Shown here one piece after another: positions 1 to 7,815 of a DNA stretch of 12,645 nucleotides. A program made the translations under genes and the position numbers. Location: assembly GCA_017631215.1 (NCBI GenBank), contig JAGBTR010000033.1, forward strand, positions 1 to 12,645. Reading direction: 5' to 3'. Positions within the stretch are counted from its first letter, which is position 1, and every line of letters starts with the position of its first letter. This DNA comes from Clostridia bacterium. Its GTDB lineage: Bacteria > Bacillota > Clostridia > Oscillospirales > CAG-272. Below the pieces are notes generated by a model that searched no databases, was not told where the DNA came from, and saw only the letters and a program-made list of their open reading frames with translations.

Positions 1-40
1 TTCGCACCAAACTCCCCCCACAAATCAAAATTTGCAACAT

Positions 41-73
41 CGCCTCGGGCGGATTCCATATCCGCCCGAGGCG
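41..73. repeat. 14-bp perfect GC-rich inverted repeat (hairpin)
   Basis: Arms 41-54 and 60-73 are perfectly complementary around a 5-nt loop. A second small stem follows (76-80 with 92-96). The + strand has no T-run after the hairpin, while on the minus strand the following bases are only moderately T-rich. It may be a terminator of a gene left of the window or part of a dispersed intergenic repeat. Nothing in 1-160 looks coding. Confidence 0.6.
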
Positions 74-174
74 TCGGGAGACGATAGAATGCTCCCCTAC
101 GGGCTTGCGCGTCGCTCAACACACCGACAAATTGAAATTCGTGCACCCTATATATGCTAAAATTTTATCAATCC

Positions 175-192
175 ATCACAATATTTTGTGAT
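175..192. promoter_or_regulatory. Perfect 18-bp AT-rich palindrome, possible operator
   Basis: The sequence ATCACAATATTTTGTGAT has 7-bp perfect arms around TATT. It lies 26 bp upstream of the -35 box of the pflB promoter, where a regulator site would sit. The half-site TTGTGA resembles sites of redox or CRP/FNR-type regulators and of Rex, but spacing and orientation do not let me assign one. It could also be just a small hairpin. Confidence 0.35.
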
Positions 193-218
193 TTTATAAA
201 AAACTTTTCCACAACATA

Positions 219-247
219 TTGACAAACGAAAAAAAATTATGTATAAT
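219..247 (+). promoter_or_regulatory. Consensus sigma-A promoter of pflBA
   Basis: TTGACA at 219-224 and TATAAT at 242-247 are both perfect consensus hexamers, separated by exactly 17 bp. Transcription would start near 254, just before the first helix of the riboswitch, giving a leader of about 145 nt ahead of pflB. Confidence 0.9.
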
Positions 248-254
248 AAGAGCA

Positions 255-329
255 CGATCACGTGACTGACGGATATTGCGGGCTTGACCGCAGGGGAACG
301 TGACCGTTTACATGCCGACCGTCTGGGCA
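255..329 (+). promoter_or_regulatory. ZTP (pfl-motif) riboswitch aptamer
   Basis: The leader has the hallmarks of the ZMP/ZTP riboswitch (pfl motif). P1 pairs 255-262 with 299-306 with one mismatch. P2 pairs 277-281 with 288-292. The conserved-type strand CGTGACTGACGG lies at 261-272, and GGGGAACG at 293-300. P3 (313-316 with 326-329) carries the conserved-type CCGTCTGGGC segment (319-328). GACGG at 268-272 is complementary to CCGTC at 319-323, which gives the class-defining pseudoknot. The 3' strand of P3 is also the 5' base of the terminator at 325-362, so ligand binding should prevent termination (an ON switch). This class often precedes one-carbon and purine genes, which fits pflB. Assignment is by motif recall, not a covariance-model search. 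Confidence 0.9.
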
Positions 330-362
330 ATTCAATTTTTTTAAGTTGAATTGCCCTTTTTT
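325..362 (+). terminator. Riboswitch-controlled intrinsic terminator in the pflB leader
   Basis: Arms 325-335 and 346-356 form a perfect 11-bp stem, extendable by three more pairs to a 4-nt T loop. Six T residues follow at 357-362. The stem lies between the aptamer and the pflB start, and its first five bases are shared with riboswitch helix P3, so the two structures exclude each other. Confidence 0.9.
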
Positions 363-398
363 GACCCAAGGACAGTTCAACGGTAAGGAGGACGACAG

Positions 399-2630
399 AT
401 GGAACATATCAACTGGAACGGCTTTGTGCCGGGCGCATGGCAGAATGAGATCAACGTGCGCGATTTTATTCAGAGGAACTATAAGGAATATACGGGCGAT
501 GCCTCGTTCCTTGCCTCGGCAACGGCAAGAACGAAGGGCATGATGAAAAAGGTCGAGGCGCTCTTTGCCCTGGAGAGACAGCGCGGCGGTGTGCTCGATA
601 TCGACACGCAGACCGTCTCGTCGCTGACCAGCTACGCCCCCGGCTATATCGATAAGAAGAACGAGCTGATCGTAGGCCTTCAGACGGACTACCCGCTTCG
701 TCGCGGTGTTAACCCCTTCGGCGGCAAGCGTATGGTGCGTCAGGCGTGCGAGGCGTACGGCTATGAGCTGAGCCATAAGGTAGAGGAGGAGTTCCGCTAC
801 CGCACCACGCATAACGACGGCGTATTCCGCGCTTATACCGACGAAATGCGCGCAGCACGCAAGTGCCACGTCATTACGGGTCTGCCCGATGCCTACGGCC
901 GCGGTCGCATCATCGGTGACTACCGTCGCGTCGCGCTGTACGGCGTGGATCGTCTGATCGCGGAGAAAAAGCGCGATAAGGCCGCGCTGGCCGAGGGCGT
1001 CTTCGACTTGACGCAGGTGCGCGCAAGCGAGGAGCTGCATCAGCAGATCGCCTTCCTCGGCTACCTCAAGGAGATGGCGGCGATGTACGGCTATGACATC
1101 AGCCAGCCCGCCAAGGATGCCCGCGAGGCCGTCCAATGGACGTATTTTGGCTATCTGGGTGCCATCAAGGAGCAGAACGGCGCGGCGATGTCGCTGGGTC
1201 GTGTCAGCACCTTCTTCGATATCTATCTGGAGCGCGATATTGCCAACGGCACGCTCGACGAGACGGGCGCGCAGGAGCTGCTCGACGATTTCGTCATCAA
1301 GCTCCGTATGGCAAGACATCTGCGCACGCCCGAGTATAACGAGCTGTTCGGCGGCGACCCGATGTGGATCACCGAGGCCGTCGGCGGTATGGGCGAGGAC
1401 GGACGCACGCTCGTTTCCAAGTCCAGCTTCCGTATTCTCAATACGCTTTATACGCTTGGCTCGTCTCCCGAGCCCAATCTGACCGTGCTGTGGTCGACCG
1501 CGCTGCCCGAGGGCTTTAAGAAATTCTGCGCCAAGGTCTCGGCCGATACCGACTCCATCCAGTACGAAAGCGACGACCGTATGCGTCCCCTCTACGGCGA
1601 CGACTACGCCATCGCCTGCTGCGTCTCGGCGATGAAGGTCGGCAAGCAGATGCAATTCTTCGGCGCGCGCTGCAACCTGGCGAAGCTTCTGCTCATCGCC
1701 ATCAACGGCGGCTACGACGCTACGAGCAAGATGCACATCGGTCCGCAGATGCCCGTTCTGGCTGTGGACAAGCTCGACTTTGACGAGGTGATGGCACGCT
1801 ATGAGATCTATATTGCGTGGCTGTCCCGACTGTACGTCAACACGATGAACGTCATCCACTATATGCACGATAAATACGCCTACGAGAAGACGCAGATGGC
1901 ACTGCACGATACTGCCGTCGAGCGCTTTATGGCGTTTGGTATCGCGGGACTTTCGGTGGTTGCCGACTCGCTCAGTGCCATCAAGTACGCCGCTGTGCGC
2001 CCCGTTCTGAACGAGGAGGGCTTTGTTGTCGACTTTGAAACGGTCGGTGACTTCCCCAAATTCGGTAACGACGACGACCGCGTCGATCTCATTGCCAAGG
2101 ATATGACGCACCGCATGATCACCGAGCTTCGCAAGACGCCCACCTACCGCGATGCGATCCATACGCTGTCGGTGCTGACCATCACCTCCAACGTGATGTA
2201 CGGCAAGAATACGGGCGCAACGCCCGACGGCCGTAAGGCGAGCGAGCCCTTCGCACCTGGCGCCAATCCGATGCACAACCGCGAGGAAAACGGCGCGCTG
2301 GCGTCGCTCAACTCGGTTGCCAAGCTGGACTTTAACGACTGCCGCGACGGTATCTCCAATACCTTCTCCATCACGCCCGAGGCACTCGGACACACCGAGG
2401 AGGAGCGCGTGGGCAATCTCGTCCATATCCTTGACGGCTATTTTGCCAAGGGCGCACACCACATCAACGTCAACGTGCTCAACCGCGAGACGCTGATGAA
2501 GGCGTACGAGGATCCCGAGGCTTACCCCAATCTGACCATCCGCGTGTCAGGCTATGCGGTCAACTTCCATAAACTGTCCCGCGAGCAGCAGCGCGAGGTC
2601 ATCAGCCGTACCTTCCACGAGTCGGTATGA
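399..2630 (+). CDS. pflB: Pyruvate formate-lyase (formate C-acetyltransferase)
   Basis: This 743-residue glycyl-radical enzyme converts pyruvate and CoA to acetyl-CoA and formate in the cytoplasm during anaerobic growth. Its length is close to E. coli PflB (760). The catalytic adjacent cysteines are C407-C408 in the segment [20 protein letters not shown]. The radical-bearing glycine is G718 in RVSGYAV near the C-terminus, the usual place. The start is ATG 399, preceded by AAGGAGG at 385-391 with a 7-nt gap. It is the first gene of an operon with its activase, whose ATG overlaps the pflB stop. A consensus promoter, a ZTP riboswitch and a terminator precede it, so expression should rise when ZTP accumulates, linking formate supply to folate and purine status. 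No truncation or frameshift is seen. Confidence 0.97.
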   Translation: MEHINWNGFVPGAWQNEINVRDFIQRNYKEYTGDASFLASATARTKGMMKKVEALFALERQRGGVLDIDTQTVSSLTSYAPGYIDKKNELIVGLQTDYPLRRGVNPFGGKRMVRQACEAYGYELSHKVEEEFRYRTTHNDGVFRAYTDEMRAARKCHVITGLPDAYGRGRIIGDYRRVALYGVDRLIAEKKRDKAALAEGVFDLTQVRASEELHQQIAFLGYLKEMAAMYGYDISQPAKDAREAVQWTYFGYLGAIKEQNGAAMSLGRVSTFFDIYLERDIANGTLDETGAQELLDDFVIKLRMARHLRTPEYNELFGGDPMWITEAVGGMGEDGRTLVSKSSFRILNTLYTLGSSPEPNLTVLWSTALPEGFKKFCAKVSADTDSIQYESDDRMRPLYGDDYAIACCVSAMKVGKQMQFFGARCNLAKLLLIAINGGYDATSKMHIGPQMPVLAVDKLDFDEVMARYEIYIAWLSRLYVNTMNVIHYMHDKYAYEKTQMALHDTAVERFMAFGIAGLSVVADSLSAIKYAAVRPVLNEEGFVVDFETVGDFPKFGNDDDRVDLIAKDMTHRMITELRKTPTYRDAIHTLSVLTITSNVMYGKNTGATPDGRKASEPFAPGANPMHNREENGALASLNSVAKLDFNDCRDGISNTFSITPEALGHTEEERVGNLVHILDGYFAKGAHHINVNVLNRETLMKAYEDPEAYPNLTIRVSGYAVNFHKLSREQQREVISRTFHESV

Positions 2631-3337
2631 TCGAGGGACGCATCCATTCGATTCAGAGTATGGGCACGCTCGACGGCCCGGGCGTTCGCTTCGTCGCCTT
2701 TTTGCAGGGCTGTCCGCTTCGCTGTGGCTGCTGTCATAACCCCGATACGTGGGAGCGAGACGGCGGCACACGAACCACGCCCGAGGCACTGGTGCAAAAG
2801 GTCGTCCGCTACCGCGAGTATTTCGGTGAGGACGGCGGCATCACGCTCTCGGGCGGCGAGCCGCTGCTTCAAGCCGACTTCGCCCGCGAGACGTTTGCGC
2901 TGTGCCGCGAGCAGGGCATACACACCTGCCTTGATACGTCGGGGTGTCTGCTGACCGACAACGTGCGCGCCTTGCTTGAGGTGACCGACCGCGTGCTACT
3001 CGATATCAAATACACGAACGATGCGGATTACCGCGCACACGTCGGCTGCTCGCTCGACGCGCCGCTGGACTTTCTGGCGTATCTGAACGAGCAGGGAATA
3101 CCGACCACGCTGCGGCAGGTCATCATTCCGTCGCTCAACGACAGCGAGGCAAGTGTGCTTGCCCTGCGCGACATCGCCGCGCGCCACGCCTGCGTGGACG
3201 GCATCGAGCTGCTGCCCTTCCGCAAAATGTGTCAGGTCAAATACGACCAGATGGGAATGAAATTCCCCTTCGGACATCTGGACGAGCCGAGCCGTGAGAA
3301 AATGGCGGAGCTTGAGCGTCTGGTCCGTGAAGCATAA
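2627..3337 (+). CDS. pflA: Pyruvate formate-lyase activating enzyme (radical SAM)
   Basis: This 236-residue radical SAM enzyme uses S-adenosylmethionine and a [4Fe-4S] cluster to abstract hydrogen from the PflB glycine and form the glycyl radical. The cluster motif CxxxCxxC is C29, C33 and C36 in [13 protein letters not shown]. The GGE-type SAM-binding motif is SGGEP at 75-79. The N-terminal [19 protein letters not shown] stretch is typical of PFL activases, and the length is near the E. coli protein (246). Start ATG 2627 overlaps the pflB stop as ATGA, and no clear Shine-Dalgarno precedes it, so translation is probably coupled to pflB. A terminator follows within about 45 bp, closing a two-gene operon. 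Confidence 0.96.
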   Translation: MIEGRIHSIQSMGTLDGPGVRFVAFLQGCPLRCGCCHNPDTWERDGGTRTTPEALVQKVVRYREYFGEDGGITLSGGEPLLQADFARETFALCREQGIHTCLDTSGCLLTDNVRALLEVTDRVLLDIKYTNDADYRAHVGCSLDAPLDFLAYLNEQGIPTTLRQVIIPSLNDSEASVLALRDIAARHACVDGIELLPFRKMCQVKYDQMGMKFPFGHLDEPSREKMAELERLVREA

Positions 3338-3346
3338 AACAAAAAA

Positions 3347-3380
3347 ACGGTGAGCATCCGCGCGGTGCTTGCCGTTTTTT
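3347..3380 (+). terminator. Intrinsic terminator of pflBA
   Basis: Arms 3347-3356 and 3366-3375 form a 10-bp stem with two G-T wobbles. The loop (3357-3365) contains the self-complementary CCGCGCGG. Six T residues occupy 3375-3380. An A-run upstream lengthens the stem. Confidence 0.9.
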
Positions 3381-3419
3381 ATATGTTGCGCTCAAGGGCT
3401 GACGTGCGGTCGCGCTGTC

Positions 3420-3448
3420 TTGACATTTGGGTGAAAATATGATAAGAT
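3420..3448 (+). promoter_or_regulatory. Promoter of the surface esterase-like gene
   Basis: TTGACA at 3420-3425 is a consensus -35 box. After 17 bp comes TAAGAT at 3443-3448, preceded by TGA, which gives an extended -10. The gene's Shine-Dalgarno AGGAGG follows at 3471-3476. Confidence 0.75.
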
Positions 3449-3485
3449 AAAAGCATCAAACATAAACCTTAGGAGGAGCTTGACG

Positions 3486-6400
3486 ATGAAAAGAATTCTA
3501 TCCTTCGTGCTTGCTGTGCTGACGGTGCTCTCGTGCGCCGTGTTCTCAGTCGGTGCGGCAGAGGAGGGTGCGGTCATCCCCTTTGCCAACTGCGACAGTA
3601 TGGCAGGCTGGACGGGCTGGCGTGAGGCAATGCCCTCGCTGGATACCAAGGAATTTTCCGAGGGCAAGGGCTCGATCACCCTCTCGCGTCAGGGTGCGGT
3701 CGAGGGCGCTCTGCCCGGTACGGTCTTTCAGTTCCACTACACCAACACGTCCAAGGCGGTCGATGTGTCGAGCGCCGAGGCGCTGGTCTTCGACCTGTAC
3801 GTCGCCAACGTGGCGGGCGTGGAGGACGTTCCCTTCAGCTTTGAGCTCAATTCGAGCGGCTTGATGGATACCGACGAGATCTCGGGTATGCTGTATCTTG
3901 GCGATATGGTCGAGGGAGGGCTTCGCGAGGGCTGGAACACGGCGGTGCTGGAGATCGACAAGCTGACCGCTCGCAAGGGCGAGTTCGATGCGACCAAGTG
4001 CTGCTTCTTCCGCGTCTCCAACGGCAGTGCCACCATCGGCACCGAGGGCAAGACGACCACGCTGAAGGTGGATAACTTCCGCTTCGTTACCGACGCCTCG
4101 AGCGTGGGGACGACACCTGAAAAGCCCACGGCAAGCAGTATTCTGTTCAGTAATTGCGACACGATGAGCGGCTGGAGCGGCTGGTCGGGCGCAATGCCGT
4201 CGCTGGATACCGAGGAGACCTTCAAGGGCGGCGGCTCGATCACGCGCTCGCAGCAGGGCGCCGTCGAGGGGGCACAGCCAGGTACGGTCTTCCAGTTTTG
4301 TTACAGAGGCACCTCCAACCCGATCGACATCACGGGCTCGGAGGCGCTGGTCTTCGCGCTGTATATTGCCAACGTGGCGGGCGTGGAGGACGTTCCCTTC
4401 AGCTTTGAGCTCAATTCGAGCGGCTTGATGGATACCGACGAAATCTCGGGCGTGCTGTATCTTGGCGATATGGTCGCGGGAGGTCTTCAGGAGGGCTGGA
4501 ACACGGCGGTGCTGCCCATCGCCAAGCTGACCGCCCGTGTCGGTAGCTTCGACGCGACCAAGTGCTGCTTCTTCCGCGTTTCCAACGGCAGCGCCACCAT
4601 CGGCACCGAGGGCAAGACGACCACGATGAAGCTGGACGAGCTTCGCTTCGTCTCCGACGCCTCGAGCGTAGAGCAGGGTGGCGATGCGCCCGCGACGGAG
4701 GAAGGCACGCTGATGCTCTCGGATTGCGACAGCATCGGTCGCTTTGTGGTCCCGTCGGGCAACACGGTGGCCAGCGGTACGGGATGGCATTGTCCCGGTC
4801 TGCGCGTCGATACCGAGGAGAAGGTGCAGGGCGCCGCGTCCGTTTCTCTGAATATCACCACGCTGCACGCCGATGCGGCGAGCGGCTCGGTCGTCCATCT
4901 GATGTATAACACCGACACGCCGCTGGATATTTCGAACAAGGATGCGCTGTCCTTCGACGTGTACGTCAGCGACATCGCCGGCGTGGCCGAGACGGAATTT
5001 GAGGTCGAGATCCGCTCCGTTGGCTGGACGGGCTCGACGGGCGACACGGTGGAGCGACAGACCGTCATTCGCCTTGCCGACTACGTCGTCGGCGAGTTTG
5101 ACGCGGGCTGGAACCACATCGAGATCCCGCTCGATCGCTTCCCCCAGAATGCCAAGTTCGACCCCACGCAGTGTTGTTATTTCCGTATGTTCAACCGCAG
5201 AGGCAACATCGGCATCAAGGGCAAGAACGTGGTGCTCAAGATGGACAACATCTGCTTCATTGACATGGAGGACGGCGGGGCTCCTCGCACGACCGTGATT
5301 GCCAAGTACCTGACCGACGGCGCAGTCTATCAGCAGAACAAGCCCTTGGCGGTCTGGGGCGTCGCGCCTGCGGGCACCGAGGTGCGCGCGGAGCTGTACG
5401 GTGAGAAGGGCGAGAAGATCGACGAGGCCGAGATGACGGTGGGCAACGACTACAGCTGGTTGCTCGAGCTGGCCGCTCAGAAGGGTGGCTACACGCCCTA
5501 TTCGGTCAAGGTCTACGTTGGCGGCGCACTGCGCAAGGAGGTCAAGGATATCCTCTTTGGCGAGGTGTGGCTGGCATCGGGTCAGTCCAATATGGAAATG
5601 ATCCTGAACAATACTTACGAGAAGGACGATCTGTACGATACGGCGTTCGACGAATATCTGCGCATTTTCAATCAGGTCGTCACGCCCGCCATCAGCCCCA
5701 CGCCGCAAGCCGACGTGTTAGGTAGCTGGATCAAGGGCGACAAGCCGACCGCGCTCCAGAACGTGAGCGCCATCGCCTACTCCTTCGCTCGTGAGCTGCG
5801 CAGTGCGCTGGACGTGCCCGTTGCCGTCATTTCGGCAGCGCGCGGCTCGACGGTGCTCGAGTGCTGGCTGGAAAAGTCCGTCATTGACGGCGACGCCGCC
5901 TTCAAGCAGCGGGTGGAGGGTCACGGTCTGTATAAGGAGATCCCCGCGTTGCCTGCGGATATGTCGGCAATGTACAACAGCAAGATCGCACCCTTGACGA
6001 ATCTGTCCATCGCGGGCGTGATCTGGTATCAGGGTGAGAGCAACAGCGACCGCGGCGATATGTACGAGCAGGGTCTTGAGCTGCTGTATGACAGCTGGTC
6101 GCGCGACTTCGGCTTTGAGGAGGACACTATGCCCTTCATCTTCGCGCAGGTCGCACCCTATACGCGCAGCAGCTCGGTCTCGTCGGGCTTCCGCACGATG
6201 GCGAATCTCAAGCAGAGTATGCTGAACTTCTATCTGGCACACACCAAGACAACGGCAATGATCCCCATTTACGATCTGTCTCTGCGCTATCAGGACACGC
6301 CCACCCTTGCCCAGTCGGCGGTCATTCACCCCACGACCAAGCTGCCCGTCGCCTACCGTATGGCAAGAGCGGCGCTGGGTCTTTGCTACGGCGGCGATGA

Positions 6401-7448
6401 GGCGACCGCTCCCACCGTGCGTGAGATCCGCTTCGAGGACGGCGCGGTCTACGTCACCTTCGACCACGTCGATATCAGCCTGACGACGACCAACGACACC
6501 AACGACCTGCTCGGCTTTGCGCTGGGCAACGAGAAGGGAATGTGGGTCAACGCCGAGGCCAAGCTGGTCAAGGCAGATACCGTCAAGATCACAAGCCCCT
6601 ATATGTCGGATGCGGCTTACGTGTCCTATGCGTGGGATGACCTCAACGACAACGCCAATCTGTGTGCCTCGAACGGCATTCCCGCCGCCCCCTTCTGCTC
6701 GGGCGGTCGCAATGGTCTTGGCACGCGTCCTTATCTTGAGTGCGACGGCGACGTTTTCGTGACCACCTCGTTCGTCACCGGCACACCGCAGGGCACAGGC
6801 GCGGCGGCGTATGTGAGCCTTTGGAACGATCTTGTCCGCGCGCAGGTCAGCTATGACGATGACACGCGCTCCTATGGTCTGGCATCGGTGCACGCGACCT
6901 ATACGCCAGGCGCGGGCGAGGCGGTGATCGGTATGGATCTGACCGAGGCCTCGACCTATACGGTTGCGGTCGGTCTTGGCGGTGTCCACACCTTCGCGGT
7001 CGATATGAAGAACGGCGACGCGCGCGACAAGCAGGTGCGTCTGGGCATTCGACTCCAGAGCGGCAAGACGGTCTATACGGCGCCCGTAACGCTGGCGGCC
7101 AATGCCGATTTTACGACGCTTCTTTTTGACATTGACGAGCTGACCGACGACAAGGGAGAGAAGGCATCCTCCAATATGGCGCGTAGCCAGATGATCGGTC
7201 TTTCGCTGTGCGTCGCGGATAGCGAGGGCGGCGAGGTCTGGATCGACCATATGATGCTGGGCAGTGATCCGCTCCACGTGGACGAGCCCGACACCCCCGT
7301 CACGCCCGACGAGCCGAGCGAGCCGACCGAACCGACGGTCGAGCCCAAGGGAGGTAACACGCTTCTCGTCGTCGTGATCATCCTCGGTGCCGTTGCGATC
7401 GCGGCGGTGGCTGTGGTGATCGTTGTGGTGAAGAAAAAGAAGGCGTAA
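3486..7448 (+). CDS. Secreted, membrane-anchored sialate O-acetylesterase-like protein
   Basis: The protein has 1320 residues. An export signal (about 1-24, probably cut after VGA) is followed by three related beta-rich modules (about 31-218, 219-407, 409-595) resembling carbohydrate-binding domains. Next comes an SGNH/SASA unit of the sialate O-acetylesterase type. It has an N-terminal beta domain, GQSNM (S701 as nucleophile), VIWYQGESN (850-853), and an HP motif at H948-P949. In the family I recall Asp two residues before this His, but V946 is here. A typical SIAE C-terminal beta domain (YAWDDLNDNANL), another ligand-binding-like domain (about 1075-1262), a Pro/Glu/Thr linker (1266-1290), a transmembrane helix (about 1293-1315) and KKKKA complete it. 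The likely role is removal of O-acetyl groups from surface-accessible glycans, or glycan binding if inactive. ATG 3486 is preferred over TTG 3480 because AGGAGG at 3471 is 9 nt away. It stands alone between terminators. Confidence 0.85.
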   Translation: MKRILSFVLAVLTVLSCAVFSVGAAEEGAVIPFANCDSMAGWTGWREAMPSLDTKEFSEGKGSITLSRQGAVEGALPGTVFQFHYTNTSKAVDVSSAEALVFDLYVANVAGVEDVPFSFELNSSGLMDTDEISGMLYLGDMVEGGLREGWNTAVLEIDKLTARKGEFDATKCCFFRVSNGSATIGTEGKTTTLKVDNFRFVTDASSVGTTPEKPTASSILFSNCDTMSGWSGWSGAMPSLDTEETFKGGGSITRSQQGAVEGAQPGTVFQFCYRGTSNPIDITGSEALVFALYIANVAGVEDVPFSFELNSSGLMDTDEISGVLYLGDMVAGGLQEGWNTAVLPIAKLTARVGSFDATKCCFFRVSNGSATIGTEGKTTTMKLDELRFVSDASSVEQGGDAPATEEGTLMLSDCDSIGRFVVPSGNTVASGTGWHCPGLRVDTEEKVQGAASVSLNITTLHADAASGSVVHLMYNTDTPLDISNKDALSFDVYVSDIAGVAETEFEVEIRSVGWTGSTGDTVERQTVIRLADYVVGEFDAGWNHIEIPLDRFPQNAKFDPTQCCYFRMFNRRGNIGIKGKNVVLKMDNICFIDMEDGGAPRTTVIAKYLTDGAVYQQNKPLAVWGVAPAGTEVRAELYGEKGEKIDEAEMTVGNDYSWLLELAAQKGGYTPYSVKVYVGGALRKEVKDILFGEVWLASGQSNMEMILNNTYEKDDLYDTAFDEYLRIFNQVVTPAISPTPQADVLGSWIKGDKPTALQNVSAIAYSFARELRSALDVPVAVISAARGSTVLECWLEKSVIDGDAAFKQRVEGHGLYKEIPALPADMSAMYNSKIAPLTNLSIAGVIWYQGESNSDRGDMYEQGLELLYDSWSRDFGFEEDTMPFIFAQVAPYTRSSSVSSGFRTMANLKQSMLNFYLAHTKTTAMIPIYDLSLRYQDTPTLAQSAVIHPTTKLPVAYRMARAALGLCYGGDEATAPTVREIRFEDGAVYVTFDHVDISLTTTNDTNDLLGFALGNEKGMWVNAEAKLVKADTVKITSPYMSDAAYVSYAWDDLNDNANLCASNGIPAAPFCSGGRNGLGTRPYLECDGDVFVTTSFVTGTPQGTGAAAYVSLWNDLVRAQVSYDDDTRSYGLASVHATYTPGAGEAVIGMDLTEASTYTVAVGLGGVHTFAVDMKNGDARDKQVRLGIRLQSGKTVYTAPVTLAANADFTTLLFDIDELTDDKGEKASSNMARSQMIGLSLCVADSEGGEVWIDHMMLGSDPLHVDEPDTPVTPDEPSEPTEPTVEPKGGNTLLVVVIILGAVAIAAVAVVIVVVKKKKA
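3576..4703 (+). repeat. Two tandem 564-bp copies encoding duplicated binding modules
   Basis: Residues from I31 and from I219 align at a fixed 188-residue (564-bp) period. The DNA is identical over 74 bp (3804-3877 against 4368-4441) and nearly so over another long stretch near the end of each module (about 3991 and 4555 onward), pointing to recent duplication or gene conversion. A third module at about 4710-5270 shares the layout (DCDS start, SLDT/RVDT, TKCCFFR/TQCCYFR, a K-x-DN end) but is clearly older. Confidence 0.9.
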
Positions 7449-7464
7449 CAGCGGTGATAAAAAT

Positions 7465-7488
7465 GACCGCTCTCGCGGGAGGGCGGTC
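7465..7488. other. 10-bp hairpin after the esterase-like gene
   Basis: Arms 7465-7474 and 7479-7488 pair with one G-T wobble around a 4-nt loop. There is no T-run on the + strand. On the minus strand the stem is followed by ATTTTTATC, so it would terminate minus-strand transcripts better. The 5' arm can also pair with 7450-7455. Confidence 0.5.
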
Positions 7489-7535
7489 GCCACAAATTAG
7501 ATTGCTTTGTCTGATCTACACGAAACAAATCATTT

Positions 7536-7576
7536 ACGCCGACAGATTTTTAAGAGCTGTCGGCGTTTGTTATTTG
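7536..7576 (+). terminator. Intrinsic terminator downstream of the esterase-like gene
   Basis: Arms 7536-7545 and 7557-7566 are perfectly complementary over 10 bp with an 11-nt AT-rich loop. They are followed by the T-rich tail TTTGTTATTT. It lies about 90 bp after the stop codon and is the most plausible terminator for that transcript. Confidence 0.75.
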
Positions 7577-7598
7577 ATGAATAGGAGTTTGTCACTAT

Positions 7599-7787
7599 AT
7601 GTCAATCACTCAAAGCGTTAAACAATATTTTCTTGCTTCGCACAAGATTCAGTCCGAGCAGAAAAACTATTATGCATACGGCAGAGCCGAGAGCTGCGTT
7701 CATAATTCTGTTTTGTGGGCGGTTTTGATTTTGTGTTTTACGGGAAAAGACTTGAGGTTTTTGTTGATTTGTGGTATAATTAAATAA
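7599..7787 (+). CDS. Doubtful 62-codon ORF
   Basis: The frame encodes 62 residues with a hydrophobic stretch (VLWAVLILCF, then LLICGIIK). A weak AGGAG lies at 7583-7587, 11 nt from the ATG. I recognise no family. The last third is the promoter of the next gene (7752-7780), and the stop falls about at its transcription start, which argues against a conserved protein. It may be a gene remnant or chance ORF in the AT-rich island. It is listed because the 7449-7815 gap otherwise holds only the hairpins and that promoter. Confidence 0.15.
   Translation: MSITQSVKQYFLASHKIQSEQKNYYAYGRAESCVHNSVLWAVLILCFTGKDLRFLLICGIIK
7752..7780 (+). promoter_or_regulatory. Extended -10 promoter of the repeat-nuclease gene
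   Basis: TTGAGG at 7752-7757 is followed after 17 bp by a perfect TATAAT at 7775-7780, preceded by TGG (TGn extension). Transcription would start near 7787, leaving a leader of about 30 nt before the TTG start at 7816. Confidence 0.8.
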
Positions 7788-7815
7788 AAATGTGATAAGA
7801 AGGGGGGCGCTACAT

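Noticed and set aside
258..2462. Long 734-codon minus-strand ORF opposite pflB
   Set aside because: It is antisense to a clear PflB. Its composition is what a GC-rich reverse frame gives, and it shows no family motifs or ribosome site.
3480..3485. TTG start for the esterase-like gene
   Set aside because: It is only 3 nt from AGGAGG. ATG 3486 has 9-nt spacing and starts a normal signal peptide.
3534..3536. Lipoprotein signal at C17 (VLSC)
   Set aside because: The preceding residues do not fit a lipobox (Leu at -2) and the hydrophobic core continues past it. A standard signal peptidase site near A24 is better.
3546..7493. Long minus-strand ORFs (720 and 591 codons) opposite the esterase-like gene
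   Set aside because: These are shadow frames of a repeat-containing GC-rich gene. The repeated segments merely mirror the duplicated modules on the coding strand.
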